The position numbers were made by a program, and so were the translations under genes. A stretch of DNA of 64,000 bases from CAZTHM01 sp041946825. Lineage in GTDB: Bacteria; Acidobacteriota; Terriglobia; UBA7540. Position 1 is the first letter of the stretch, and the number at the start of each line of letters is the position of its first letter. A model generated the notes under the pieces. It saw only the letters and a program-made list of their open reading frames with translations, made no database searches and was not told the DNA's origin. Shown piece by piece: positions 18,161 through 26,132 of this stretch. The DNA lies in contig JBHGBD010000001.1 in assembly GCA_041946825.1 (NCBI GenBank), positions 434,001-498,000 of the forward strand. The letters are read 5' to 3'.

Positions 18161-20593
18161 ATAACGCAGCGCTACCATGGGATCGACCTTGGTCGCCCGG
18201 CGGGCGGGGATATAGCACGCCACAAGGCCCACCAGCACCAACAGGCTTGCAACGCTGGCGAGGGTGAGAGGGTCATGCGCGCTGATGCCGAAAAGCATGC
18301 TCGCCATGAGGCGCGTGAGCGCCAACGCGCCTACTATGCCAATGACAATTCCCAGGAGCGTCATTCTCGTTCCCTCGCGAAGGACCATCCGCAGCACCTC
18401 GCGCCGGTCAGCTCCGAGCGCCATGCGAATGCCGATCTCGTGCGTTCGTTGGCTGGCGAGATACGAAATCACACTGTAGATGCCAACGCAGGACATGATG
18501 AGCGCGAGCGCCGCAAAGACTCCGAGCAGAATCATCAGGAAGCGCCGCGCCGCCAGCGACCCGGCAATCATCTGGTCCATCGTCCGGGTGGCATAAATCG
18601 CCTGCTGGTTATTGACCTTGTTCATCGCCTGACGGATCGAAGCGACCTGAGCGAGTGGCGGTCCTTCAGTTCGGATCGCCGCCCCGAATCCCCCCGCCGT
18701 GAGTGACATCACCATTTCAGGCATTTGTGCGAGGTGGAAGTAACACTGCGCCGGGTGGGGAGCCGTGGCATCCTGGTCGAGCCCATATTGCCTGATGTGG
18801 CCGACGACTCCAACGATTTCCGCCGTGATGTTGACCAATTCGATGTGGAGACGCCGGCCGATCGGATCCTGATTGCCGAAATGGAGCTGAGCGAAGCGAT
18901 CGTCGATCACAATCACGAATGGCGAATGTTCATTGTCCGCCGCGGTGATGAACCGGCCACGCTTGAGCGGAATTCCCATGACTTTCAGATAGCCCGGCTG
19001 AACGATGTAGAGTTGCGCCCAGTTGATTTCAGCGTTGTTCGTAGGTTTGGGCTTGTCCTCCAGCCAGAACGGCATTGAAGAGTCCGAGCCCAAAGGCATG
19101 GATGCGACGGTTAGCGAAGCGGCGATGACTCCCGGCAGAGCATTCAAACTTTCCTCGGTTTGCCGCCACATGGCTCGAATGGCCGCCGGAGAGCTCATGG
19201 GGGGAAACGAACTGTAGAAGGTGACGACGTTGTGGGGATTAAAGCCCGGATCGACTTTCCAGAGTTTGGCGAGGCTGCGAATCATCAGCCCGGCGCCGAC
19301 AAGGAGAATGAGCGCGAGCGCCATCTCGCCCACAACGAAGACCCGCTGGGCGCGGTGCCGACCGCCGCTTGAACCGCGGCCGCCCTCTTTGAGTGTTTCG
19401 TGCATTTCGGCGCGCATGGCCTTGAGCGCCGGGACCAGGCCGAACAGGATTCCCGCCAGAGTGGATGCGGCAAGCGTGAACAGCAGTACGCGCCCGTCGA
19501 GGTGGATTTCCTCGGCACGCGGCAGCGCCTCGGGCAACGCTCGGAGGGCAAACTGCGTTCCCCAAGTCGCGAGCAAGAGCCCCAGACCGCCCCCCGCCAG
19601 CGCCAGCAAGATGCTTTCGGTCAGGAGTTGACGAACAATGCGGCTCCCGCTTGCGCCCAGCGCGGTCCGAATAGCGAACTCCTGCGCTCGGCCGGTCGAG
19701 CGCGCCAGAAGGAGGTTTGCGACGTTCACGCAGGCGATCAGGAGCACGAAACCTACCGCCGCAATCAGCACCAGCAAGAAAGGCTGTATGTCGCCTACCA
19801 TGTCCTTCTTGAGCGGAAGCAATGTGATGCCCGAACCTTTGTTGGTTTCGGGGTACTGCTCGGCCAGATGCTCGGCCAGCGCTTCCATGTCGGCCTTCGC
19901 CTGCTCGACGGTGATACCCGGCTTCAGCCTTCCTACGGCGTTCAATCCCATCGCAGTTCGGCGATTGCGGAAGGTCGGCTCTCTCCATTGGCCGATGGGA
20001 AGGTACACCTCGCTCCGGTGAAAAGCATGGTAGGAGAAATTCGCCGAAATCACGCCCACGATTGTGTATAGCGTTCCATTCAGCATGAGCGTTTTTCCCA
20101 GCGCCTCCGGCGACGAGCCGAACCTGCGCTTCCATAGACCTTCGCTGATCAGAGCCACCGGCGCGGTCCCCAACTGGTCCTCCTCAAGATGAAAACTACG
20201 TCCGATGAGCGGTTCGACGCCGAGTAGCGAGAAGAAGTTCGATGAGATCATTTCCACGGGCACGCGTTCAGCTTCACCGAGCCCGGTCATAATGAAGTCG
20301 TCATTTCGATAAGCTGCCAGCGCTGAAAACGAGTGATTGTCGCGGACCCAGTCGAGGAAGTTGGGATAGGAGATGGAAGACTTCGTGAAGTCGGGGGTCT
20401 TCGAATAGAGCGCCACAAGCTGATCGGGTTGGTGATAGGGAAGCGGATTGAGAAGCACGCCATTTACCACGGAAAAGATTGTGGTATTCGCTCCGATGCC
20501 GAGCGCCAATGTCAGCACGGCGATGGTAGTGAATCCACGGTTCTTCGCCAGCATGCGCAGGCCGTATTTCAGGTCTTGCAGGAGCGTGTTCAT
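18155..20593 (-). CDS. ADOP-type ABC transporter permease, permease 2
   Basis: 812-residue duplicated FtsX/MacB permease. The N-terminus is MNTLLQDLKYGLRMLAKNRG with a first membrane helix. The first periplasmic core is about 60-260, and the first FtsX bundle has VLLIACVNVANLLLARSTGR near 285. The second core is about 440-660, and the final FtsX bundle ends ARRATKVDPMVALRYE. The start at 20593 has AGGT five bases upstream. The gap to permease 3 (102 nt) holds only the REP-like palindrome and a heptad array, with no promoter seen, so co-transcription is likely. Confidence 0.93.
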   Translation of the reverse strand: MNTLLQDLKYGLRMLAKNRGFTTIAVLTLALGIGANTTIFSVVNGVLLNPLPYHQPDQLVALYSKTPDFTKSSISYPNFLDWVRDNHSFSALAAYRNDDFIMTGLGEAERVPVEMISSNFFSLLGVEPLIGRSFHLEEDQLGTAPVALISEGLWKRRFGSSPEALGKTLMLNGTLYTIVGVISANFSYHAFHRSEVYLPIGQWREPTFRNRRTAMGLNAVGRLKPGITVEQAKADMEALAEHLAEQYPETNKGSGITLLPLKKDMVGDIQPFLLVLIAAVGFVLLIACVNVANLLLARSTGRAQEFAIRTALGASGSRIVRQLLTESILLALAGGGLGLLLATWGTQFALRALPEALPRAEEIHLDGRVLLFTLAASTLAGILFGLVPALKAMRAEMHETLKEGGRGSSGGRHRAQRVFVVGEMALALILLVGAGLMIRSLAKLWKVDPGFNPHNVVTFYSSFPPMSSPAAIRAMWRQTEESLNALPGVIAASLTVASMPLGSDSSMPFWLEDKPKPTNNAEINWAQLYIVQPGYLKVMGIPLKRGRFITAADNEHSPFVIVIDDRFAQLHFGNQDPIGRRLHIELVNITAEIVGVVGHIRQYGLDQDATAPHPAQCYFHLAQMPEMVMSLTAGGFGAAIRTEGPPLAQVASIRQAMNKVNNQQAIYATRTMDQMIAGSLAARRFLMILLGVFAALALIMSCVGIYSVISYLASQRTHEIGIRMALGADRREVLRMVLREGTRMTLLGIVIGIVGALALTRLMASMLFGISAHDPLTLASVASLLVLVGLVACYIPARRATKVDPMVALRYE

Positions 20594-20633
20594 CGCTTAC
20601 CTCGAATCGAGCGATCGGGCCCGACGTACAGCC

Positions 20634-20696
20634 GGGATTCGAAATTCGAAAATCGAAACTTGTCACTTGTCACTCGCCACTCGCCCCTGTTATTCA
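20634..20696 (-). repeat. Heptad array at the stop of permease 1
   Basis: Seven exact-phase 7-bp units at 20634-20682 (plus strand GGGATTC, GAAATTC, GAAAATC, GAAACTT, GTCACTT, GTCACTC, GCCACTC), then one 6-bp unit and GTTATTC, which includes the stop codon (20690-20692). It mixes the GAGTGAC and GAGTTTC unit types seen at 15526-15651. Confidence 0.85.
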
Positions 20697-23140
20697 TAGC
20701 GCAGCGCAACGTTCGGATCGACCTTGGTGGCGCGTTGAGCGGGAATATAGCAAGCGATAAGCGCCACCAAAGACAGCAAGGCCCCAACCCCGGCATAGGT
20801 CAGCGGATCGGTTGTTGTGACGCCGAAAAGCTGGCCACGCAAGAAACGCGTCAGCGCCACGGACACCGCGAGCCCGATTCCTAAGCCGGTCAGCGTCAGC
20901 CGGAAGCCCTGGGCGAGGACTAATCGGAGAACATCGAAGCGCTTTGCCCCCAAAGCCATGCGAATGGCGATCTCGCGCGAGCGCTGGCGCGTCGCGTAGG
21001 CAACCACTCCATAGATGCCCACGGTAGCCAAGGCCAGCGCCAGCAGGCCGAAGGAACCTGCAAAGGTTGCGGCAACCCTTTCAAAGATGTCGCCGAGCTG
21101 CATGCTGGCCTCCATCGTCGTCGCATCGAAGACGGGCGAAGAGAGTGACCCGAATGCGGTGCTGCGCGGTGAGCCAGCGTCCACGTCGTGGATAGCTTCC
21201 TCGACCCGGAATTGGAACGCCCGTGGGTCGCCGGAGACCCTCACATGGGCGATCACCGGCGTCCGGTCGTCCTGGAAGAGCGGCAAATAAAAGACCGGCT
21301 CGGGAGCATAGACGAGCCGCCGGTACTTGGCATTTCGCGCCACACCGATGACTGTGAACGATCGGCCATCCGTGCGAATCCCTTTTCCGAGTGCATCCTG
21401 GCCCGGCCAAAAACGGTCCACAAACGCCTGATTCACAATCGCCACGAGCTGGGCGCCGGGGCCGTCGGCCTCGGTGAAATCACGTCCGGAGACAAGCTCC
21501 GTTTTCATCATGTGGAAGTACTTGGGCCCGACGGTTCCGAAAGTGACTTCCATCGACTCGTGAGGCTGCGGGACGTAGCCGTCCGGTTCGACGTAGTGGG
21601 TGTGGACTGTGAAGCTCAGCGGGGAAAAGTCCGCCAATGTCGCGGACTCGACCCCGGGAATGCCCTCGAGCTTGGCAAGCAAATCCCGGCCGAATTTGCG
21701 GTGGTCGGGCAAGGGTTCATAGGACACAAGCACAACCCGGCTGGGGTCAAAGCCGATGTCGGAGCGTCGCGCGCTCGCGAGGCTGCGGATGAAAAGGCCG
21801 GCGCAGATCAACAAGAGCAGGGAAAGCGAGATTTGCCCGACGACCAGTCCCCCGGCAAGGCGCGACTTGTGGAACCCACCGGAAATACTGCCTGCCTCTT
21901 CCTTGATCACCTCGACCGGGTTAAGCGACGAGATGCGCAAGGCCGGCAGCGCGCCCGACATCAAGGCCGTCAGGAGTGAAAAGCCCAGAGTGATGATGAG
22001 CACGCGAACGTCCGCGTGCCCATTCAGCGTAAGCGGGAGGGTGGTGGCCGGGACAAAATGCGCGAGGGTCCCTGCCGTCCATGAGGTAATCACCATGGCA
22101 ATTCCGCTCCCGGCCAGAGCCAACAGGAGGCTTTCCACCAGAAGTTGCCGCACCACTCGCCCCCGGCCCGCGCCCACGGCCAGGCGAATGGCGATTTCGC
22201 GCCGCCGCCCCACCGAACGGACCAGGAGCAAGTTCGCCACGTTCGCGCAGGAGAGCAGAAGCAAGACCATCGCGAGCCCCAGCAACAGAGGCAGCGTCTT
22301 GTATAAATAGACGTTCGCCCCGAACGGCGACCGCCAGAGCGGATCCAGGCTGATCTGGTTGGGGCTGCCTTGGTGCGCCTCCGGAAAGGCTTCGGCAATC
22401 CGCTGCATGACCGCATTCAGATCGCTCTCGGCCTGCTGAGGGGAAACACCCGGCTTGAGGCGCCCATAGACATTGAGCCAGAACGCCCCGCGCTCATCGG
22501 GCCGGTTCGAGGCCCACACTTGCCGGTCCATGATCAACGGAATCCACAGGTCCGTGCGCAGTCCCGTAAAGCATCCCTGGAAGCCGACCGGAGTGACTCC
22601 GATGATGGTGTAGGAATGCAGGTTGATTCCCACCGTCTTGCCGACCACGGAGGGGTCCGCCCCAAAATGGCTTTGCCACAAAGCATAGCTGATCACCACG
22701 ACGCTTTCGGGTTTTAGTTCCTCCTCCGGCAAGAAGCCTCGGCCAAGGATCGGACGCACCCTCAGGACGTCGAAGTAATTCGCGGAGGTCAGCGCGCCAT
22801 AGATACGCTCCGGCTTACCGTTTCCCGTCAGGTACATGAAATCGTGATGAAAGCCCAGGAGACCCGAGACGCTCCGGTTGTGATCGCGCAAGTCGAGGTA
22901 GTCCGGGTAAGAGAATGGCGGAGTCGGGTGCTCGCTGCGCTCGCCGCGCATGACGGTGACCAGGCCGCGGGTGTCGGAAGCGCCCGGAATGGGGTTGAGC
23001 AGGGTCGCGTCAATCCAACTGAAGATGGTGCTGTTGGCGGCGATGCCCAGCCCCAGCGTCAGCACCGCCACGGCCGTGAAGCCGGGGTAATTCGCCAGCA
23101 TGCGCAGGCCGTACTTCAGGTCCTGGAGCAGACTGTTCAT
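20690..23140 (-). CDS. ADOP-type ABC transporter permease, permease 1
   Basis: 816-residue duplicated FtsX/MacB permease, first of the five in reading order. The N-terminus is MNSLLQDLKYGLRMLANYPG. The FtsX bundle near residues 290-420 contains LLLLSCANVANLLLVRSVGR. The last bundle ends AQRATKVDPNVALRYE. The start at 23140 has AGGT five bases upstream. It lies 163 nt downstream of the periplasmic adaptor gene, and the gap carries both a heptad and an octad array. As the permease nearest the adaptor and the sigma-54 promoter, it is the most likely direct partner of the adaptor in a tripartite exporter. Confidence 0.93.
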   Translation of the reverse strand: MNSLLQDLKYGLRMLANYPGFTAVAVLTLGLGIAANSTIFSWIDATLLNPIPGASDTRGLVTVMRGERSEHPTPPFSYPDYLDLRDHNRSVSGLLGFHHDFMYLTGNGKPERIYGALTSANYFDVLRVRPILGRGFLPEEELKPESVVVISYALWQSHFGADPSVVGKTVGINLHSYTIIGVTPVGFQGCFTGLRTDLWIPLIMDRQVWASNRPDERGAFWLNVYGRLKPGVSPQQAESDLNAVMQRIAEAFPEAHQGSPNQISLDPLWRSPFGANVYLYKTLPLLLGLAMVLLLLSCANVANLLLVRSVGRRREIAIRLAVGAGRGRVVRQLLVESLLLALAGSGIAMVITSWTAGTLAHFVPATTLPLTLNGHADVRVLIITLGFSLLTALMSGALPALRISSLNPVEVIKEEAGSISGGFHKSRLAGGLVVGQISLSLLLLICAGLFIRSLASARRSDIGFDPSRVVLVSYEPLPDHRKFGRDLLAKLEGIPGVESATLADFSPLSFTVHTHYVEPDGYVPQPHESMEVTFGTVGPKYFHMMKTELVSGRDFTEADGPGAQLVAIVNQAFVDRFWPGQDALGKGIRTDGRSFTVIGVARNAKYRRLVYAPEPVFYLPLFQDDRTPVIAHVRVSGDPRAFQFRVEEAIHDVDAGSPRSTAFGSLSSPVFDATTMEASMQLGDIFERVAATFAGSFGLLALALATVGIYGVVAYATRQRSREIAIRMALGAKRFDVLRLVLAQGFRLTLTGLGIGLAVSVALTRFLRGQLFGVTTTDPLTYAGVGALLSLVALIACYIPAQRATKVDPNVALRYE

Positions 23141-23180
23141 TGGCTACCTCTGGATCGAGGGACACTTCCTGCCGCCAACG

Positions 23181-23215
23181 GGCCAGTGACAAGTGACGAG
23201 TGACAAGTGACCAGC
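23181..23215 (+). repeat. Heptad array GACAAGT/GACGAGT, 5 units, opposite orientation
   Basis: GGCCAGT, GACAAGT, GACGAGT, GACAAGT, GACCAGC on the plus strand. This is the same unit family as at 15624-15651 and 18126-18160 but in the opposite orientation, and not attached to a stop codon. Confidence 0.85.
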
Positions 23216-23261
23216 AAGCCCGCGGCTTGGCTTAAGCATGGAGTGTTTCGAGGATGCATCC

Positions 23262-23309
23262 CCTCAATCATTCAATCACCCGATCACTCAATGACTCAAT
23301 CGCTCAATC
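23262..23309 (-). repeat. Octad array at the stop of the adaptor gene, 6 units
   Basis: Plus strand CCTCAATC, ATTCAATC, ACCCGATC, ACTCAATG, ACTCAATC, GCTCAATC. On the coding strand the first unit is GATTGAGC, i.e. last codon GAT plus stop TGA (23304-23306). Confidence 0.88.
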
Positions 23310-24557
23310 CAACCGGATCCGGTCGAAGGCGTCCCATTGGGACATATCCGAGAGGATCACCTGGTCGCCGACCTGCAACCCCTCCAGCACCTCAATCGTG
23401 CTTACCGAGCTGCGACCTAGCTTCACCTGCACGCGCACTGCTTCCTTTCGGTTGTTGATTACCTTGAACAGGCTGATGGTGCTATTCGGCTGGCCGTGAA
23501 CGGGCCGGCCGACATACATCACATCCGCTAATCTCTCAATTTCGATCGTACCGTCCACGCTCAAGTCGGGTCGCGCGCCAAGGGGGAGCGCCTCATCCAG
23601 TTTGACATCCACGGTCACGGTCCCGTTCTGGACAGCCGGGTCAACGCGCATGACGTGGCCGTCAATTATGCCGTTTCGTGTGTCGATTGCTGCTTTCTGT
23701 CCAATTTGAACATCTTTGGCCTGAGTTTCAGGGACCTTGATCTGAGCCTTTAGGCGCGTCGGCTGTACGACCTTGGCAAGGATGGTTCCTGCGGTCACGC
23801 GCTGGCCGACTTCGACTGAAAGCTCCTGAAGCACTCCCGGATTGCCGGCGCGGACATTCAGAGAATCAAGCTGCGATTTCTTGAGGTCGTAGAGGGCACG
23901 CAATTGCTCGACACGAGCTTTCTGAGCATCGAGCTGGGCCTTCACCGACGCCGCGCTCACCGCCAGCCGGTCTCTCTCGATGCTGTTGCGGGTGGCAAGC
24001 GCTTCGGCCTTGGCACGCGATACTTTCACGTTGAGTTCCGCTCCCAGCCCCAGCTTGGCCAGTTCCGTGTCCTTCTCGGCGTTCAATTCCGCCTGCGTGT
24101 AGTCCGATTGCACGGTGGCGGCGGCGGCCTTCTGGTCGAGCAGTTGACTGTCAAGCTGAGCCTTCAGACTGTTGTATTGCGCCTCGGCAGCCTTCAATTG
24201 CCATTCGGCATCGAGAGCTGACTGCTCCAGCTCGGGGTTGGCGAGTTTCAGGATGACAGTTTCTGCCATCACTGTAGCGCCGGGCAGAACAAACCTTCGA
24301 ACCACCCGGCCGTCGGTTGTGGCGGGGATCCAGAGAATTTCCTCTGGAACCAGGGTCCCCAGCCCTCGGACCTGCCGCAGCATCTCGCCTCTCTTTACGG
24401 TGTCGGGCCAGAGCGGCGCCCATTCAACGGTGGGCGCGGCAGGCTTTAAGCGAGAAAGGCCCACTGAGACTAAAGGGATGAAGGCTATTACACCGACTGC
24501 GTATAACGTCCTGCGGACTCGCTTTTTTCTCGCCAGTTCGGGTCGAGGGATATCCAT
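23304..24557 (-). CDS. HlyD/MacA-type periplasmic adaptor protein
   Basis: 417-residue membrane-fusion protein that bridges an inner-membrane transporter to the outer membrane. It has a short cytoplasmic N-terminus rich in Arg/Lys, one membrane helix at about 17-35, then a lipoyl/barrel-sandwich half. A long heptad-rich alpha-helical hairpin (about 105-240, many Ala/Leu/Lys/Gln) follows, then the second lipoyl half (GQRVTAGTILAKV), a beta-barrel and a membrane-proximal domain (EVLEGLQVGDQVILSD). It has no lipobox, unlike some RND adaptors. The start ATG at 24557 is preceded by GGAG at six bases. It is the first gene after the sigma-54 promoter and heads the permease/ATPase series. The stop codon begins an octad array. 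Confidence 0.93.
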   Translation of the reverse strand: MDIPRPELARKKRVRRTLYAVGVIAFIPLVSVGLSRLKPAAPTVEWAPLWPDTVKRGEMLRQVRGLGTLVPEEILWIPATTDGRVVRRFVLPGATVMAETVILKLANPELEQSALDAEWQLKAAEAQYNSLKAQLDSQLLDQKAAAATVQSDYTQAELNAEKDTELAKLGLGAELNVKVSRAKAEALATRNSIERDRLAVSAASVKAQLDAQKARVEQLRALYDLKKSQLDSLNVRAGNPGVLQELSVEVGQRVTAGTILAKVVQPTRLKAQIKVPETQAKDVQIGQKAAIDTRNGIIDGHVMRVDPAVQNGTVTVDVKLDEALPLGARPDLSVDGTIEIERLADVMYVGRPVHGQPNSTISLFKVINNRKEAVRVQVKLGRSSVSTIEVLEGLQVGDQVILSDMSQWDAFDRIRLD

Positions 24558-24578
24558 AATGGCTCCAACCGGAATTGG

Positions 24579-24593
24579 GCAACTTATGTGCCA
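24579..24593 (-). promoter_or_regulatory. Sigma-54 (RpoN) promoter of the exporter genes
   Basis: On the minus strand TGGCAC-N5-TTGC, an exact match to the -24/-12 consensus (GG at -24, GC at -12). The predicted start lies near 24567, giving a leader of about 10 nt that still includes the GGAG ribosome site of the adaptor gene. The neighbouring NtrC-type regulator supplies the needed activator. The 213 bp between here and the sensor gene (24594-24806) is the obvious place for activator binding sites; I could not identify a convincing palindrome there. Confidence 0.8.
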
Positions 24594-24806
24594 GGCTCAC
24601 CGCGATACAAACCATGTGATTGCAGTAGGTTACAAAGGGCCTGAAAGGGCGGAGGTGTCATCCTTGACCGCTTGTGGGATTCAGCAGTCCCAAAACCGGA
24701 CATTCAAACTTCCTGCGGCTCGACAAATTGGCGCAGGGTTTCAGGCGTCAGCCGGGAGAGGAGTAAAGATGGGTGGCCAGCAGAATTGGATGGCCTCATG
24801 CGCGGT

Positions 24807-26132
24807 TTAGTTCTCACGACCCAATGGCAGACGCAATGTCGCCACACAGCCGGGAGCATCATCACGGTTTTCGAGTGTCAGGCTCCCGCCGTGTGCCTCG
24901 GCAATCTGGCGACTGAGGACCAATCCGATGCCGGAGCCGCCTGGCTTGGTCGTGAAAAAGGGGACAAATAGATTTGCGGTGTTTGAGAGGCCCGGTCCGC
25001 CATCTTCAATCAGAATCTCGGCATAGGCGCCATCCCTTCGCCAGGCGATTTGAACTCCACCTTTGGTTTCAAACGCTGCATCAGCGGCATTGCGGACCAG
25101 GTTAATGAGGAGTTGCTCCAATTGATCGCGGTCGGCACTGAGGGTGAGTTGCGGTCCGGCTCTGATAGTGATTCCCACACGAGTCTCCAAACCGGCGACG
25201 CGCCGGATGCATTCTGGGAAGTCCGTGGGCCCAAGCTTCGGTGCAGGGAGACGTGCCAGACGCGCATAGCCCTCCAGGAAACGAGTCAGCGCTTCGGCGC
25301 GGCCCTCTATGACTCGAAGTCCCTGGTGCATATCATCTTCCCAGTCGTCCGGACGCGGGTCACGCCCGACCAAGCTCTCCAGGCTTCCTGCGATCGATTT
25401 GATGGGGGCCAGTGAATTGTTCACTTCATGGCCCAGAACACGAACCAGCCGCTGCCACGCTTGGCGCTCTTCCTCTTTCAATACCCGGCTCAAGTCCGAA
25501 AGAACGAGCAACTGATGGGAGACCCCTCCTTCCCGAAAGGAACTTCGGCGCAATTCCCAGCGCCCCGCACCCCCGGGAAAGTTAAACTGCAAGATCCGGA
25601 TCGGCTCGTCGTGCAGAAAGACGTCGAGCCCCAGTTCTCGCGCCGTCGCGCCCAACAGGCGCTCAGCCGGCCGCGCCAAGAGGCGCTCGCCGGACCGATT
25701 CAACAGGCGCAAACGCTCCTGCGCGTCGAAAGTGAAAACAGCGACGTCGATTTCTTCCATCACTTTGTGGAGGAGCGCCGAGGCTTCGACAGCTCCGAGA
25801 CGTTGCGCCCGAAGCGTATCGGCAAGAGCGTTGGCTTCCCGGAATACCTCACCCAGTGCGTCGTCGCGGCGCGAACCCCGGGCACGAAAGGAGTAGTCGC
25901 CTTCGTGGAGAGCTGCCAGAAGATTGGAAAGGGTCTGGAGAGGGCGAACGATTTGCCCTTCGAGCGCCAGGGCAAGGATCAACCAGAATCCGAGGACCAG
26001 GACGCCCAGCGTCCACTGGGTCTTGGCGCTGAAATCGCCCACCCAGAGCATAATCAGCACTGTCACCACAGCGGGAAAACCTGCGGCCAAAGACAGAAAG
26101 AGAATGCGGCGCTCGAACGGTAGGGGCTTCAT
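24807..26132 (-). CDS. NtrY/NtrB-like sensor histidine kinase
   Basis: 441-residue membrane sensor kinase. Two membrane helices (about 9-31 and 39-58) enclose only a few residues, so it probably senses within the membrane or cytoplasm. HAMP-like linker at about 60-112, PAS domain at about 118-215, and phospho-acceptor His235 in LGHEVNNSLAPI (NtrY-like H-box). The ATPase domain has NLVRNAADAA (N box), EDGGPGL (G1), PFFTTK (F) and GGSGIGLVLS (G2). Its start codon overlaps the stop of the response regulator gene (ATGA), so the two are translated together and form a cognate pair. Confidence 0.95.
   Translation of the reverse strand: MKPLPFERRILFLSLAAGFPAVVTVLIMLWVGDFSAKTQWTLGVLVLGFWLILALALEGQIVRPLQTLSNLLAALHEGDYSFRARGSRRDDALGEVFREANALADTLRAQRLGAVEASALLHKVMEEIDVAVFTFDAQERLRLLNRSGERLLARPAERLLGATARELGLDVFLHDEPIRILQFNFPGGAGRWELRRSSFREGGVSHQLLVLSDLSRVLKEEERQAWQRLVRVLGHEVNNSLAPIKSIAGSLESLVGRDPRPDDWEDDMHQGLRVIEGRAEALTRFLEGYARLARLPAPKLGPTDFPECIRRVAGLETRVGITIRAGPQLTLSADRDQLEQLLINLVRNAADAAFETKGGVQIAWRRDGAYAEILIEDGGPGLSNTANLFVPFFTTKPGGSGIGLVLSRQIAEAHGGSLTLENRDDAPGCVATLRLPLGREN

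Noticed and set aside
8514..23309. CRISPR array
   Set aside because: The repeats are 7-8 bp in direct tandem without unique spacers, and no cas genes are present.
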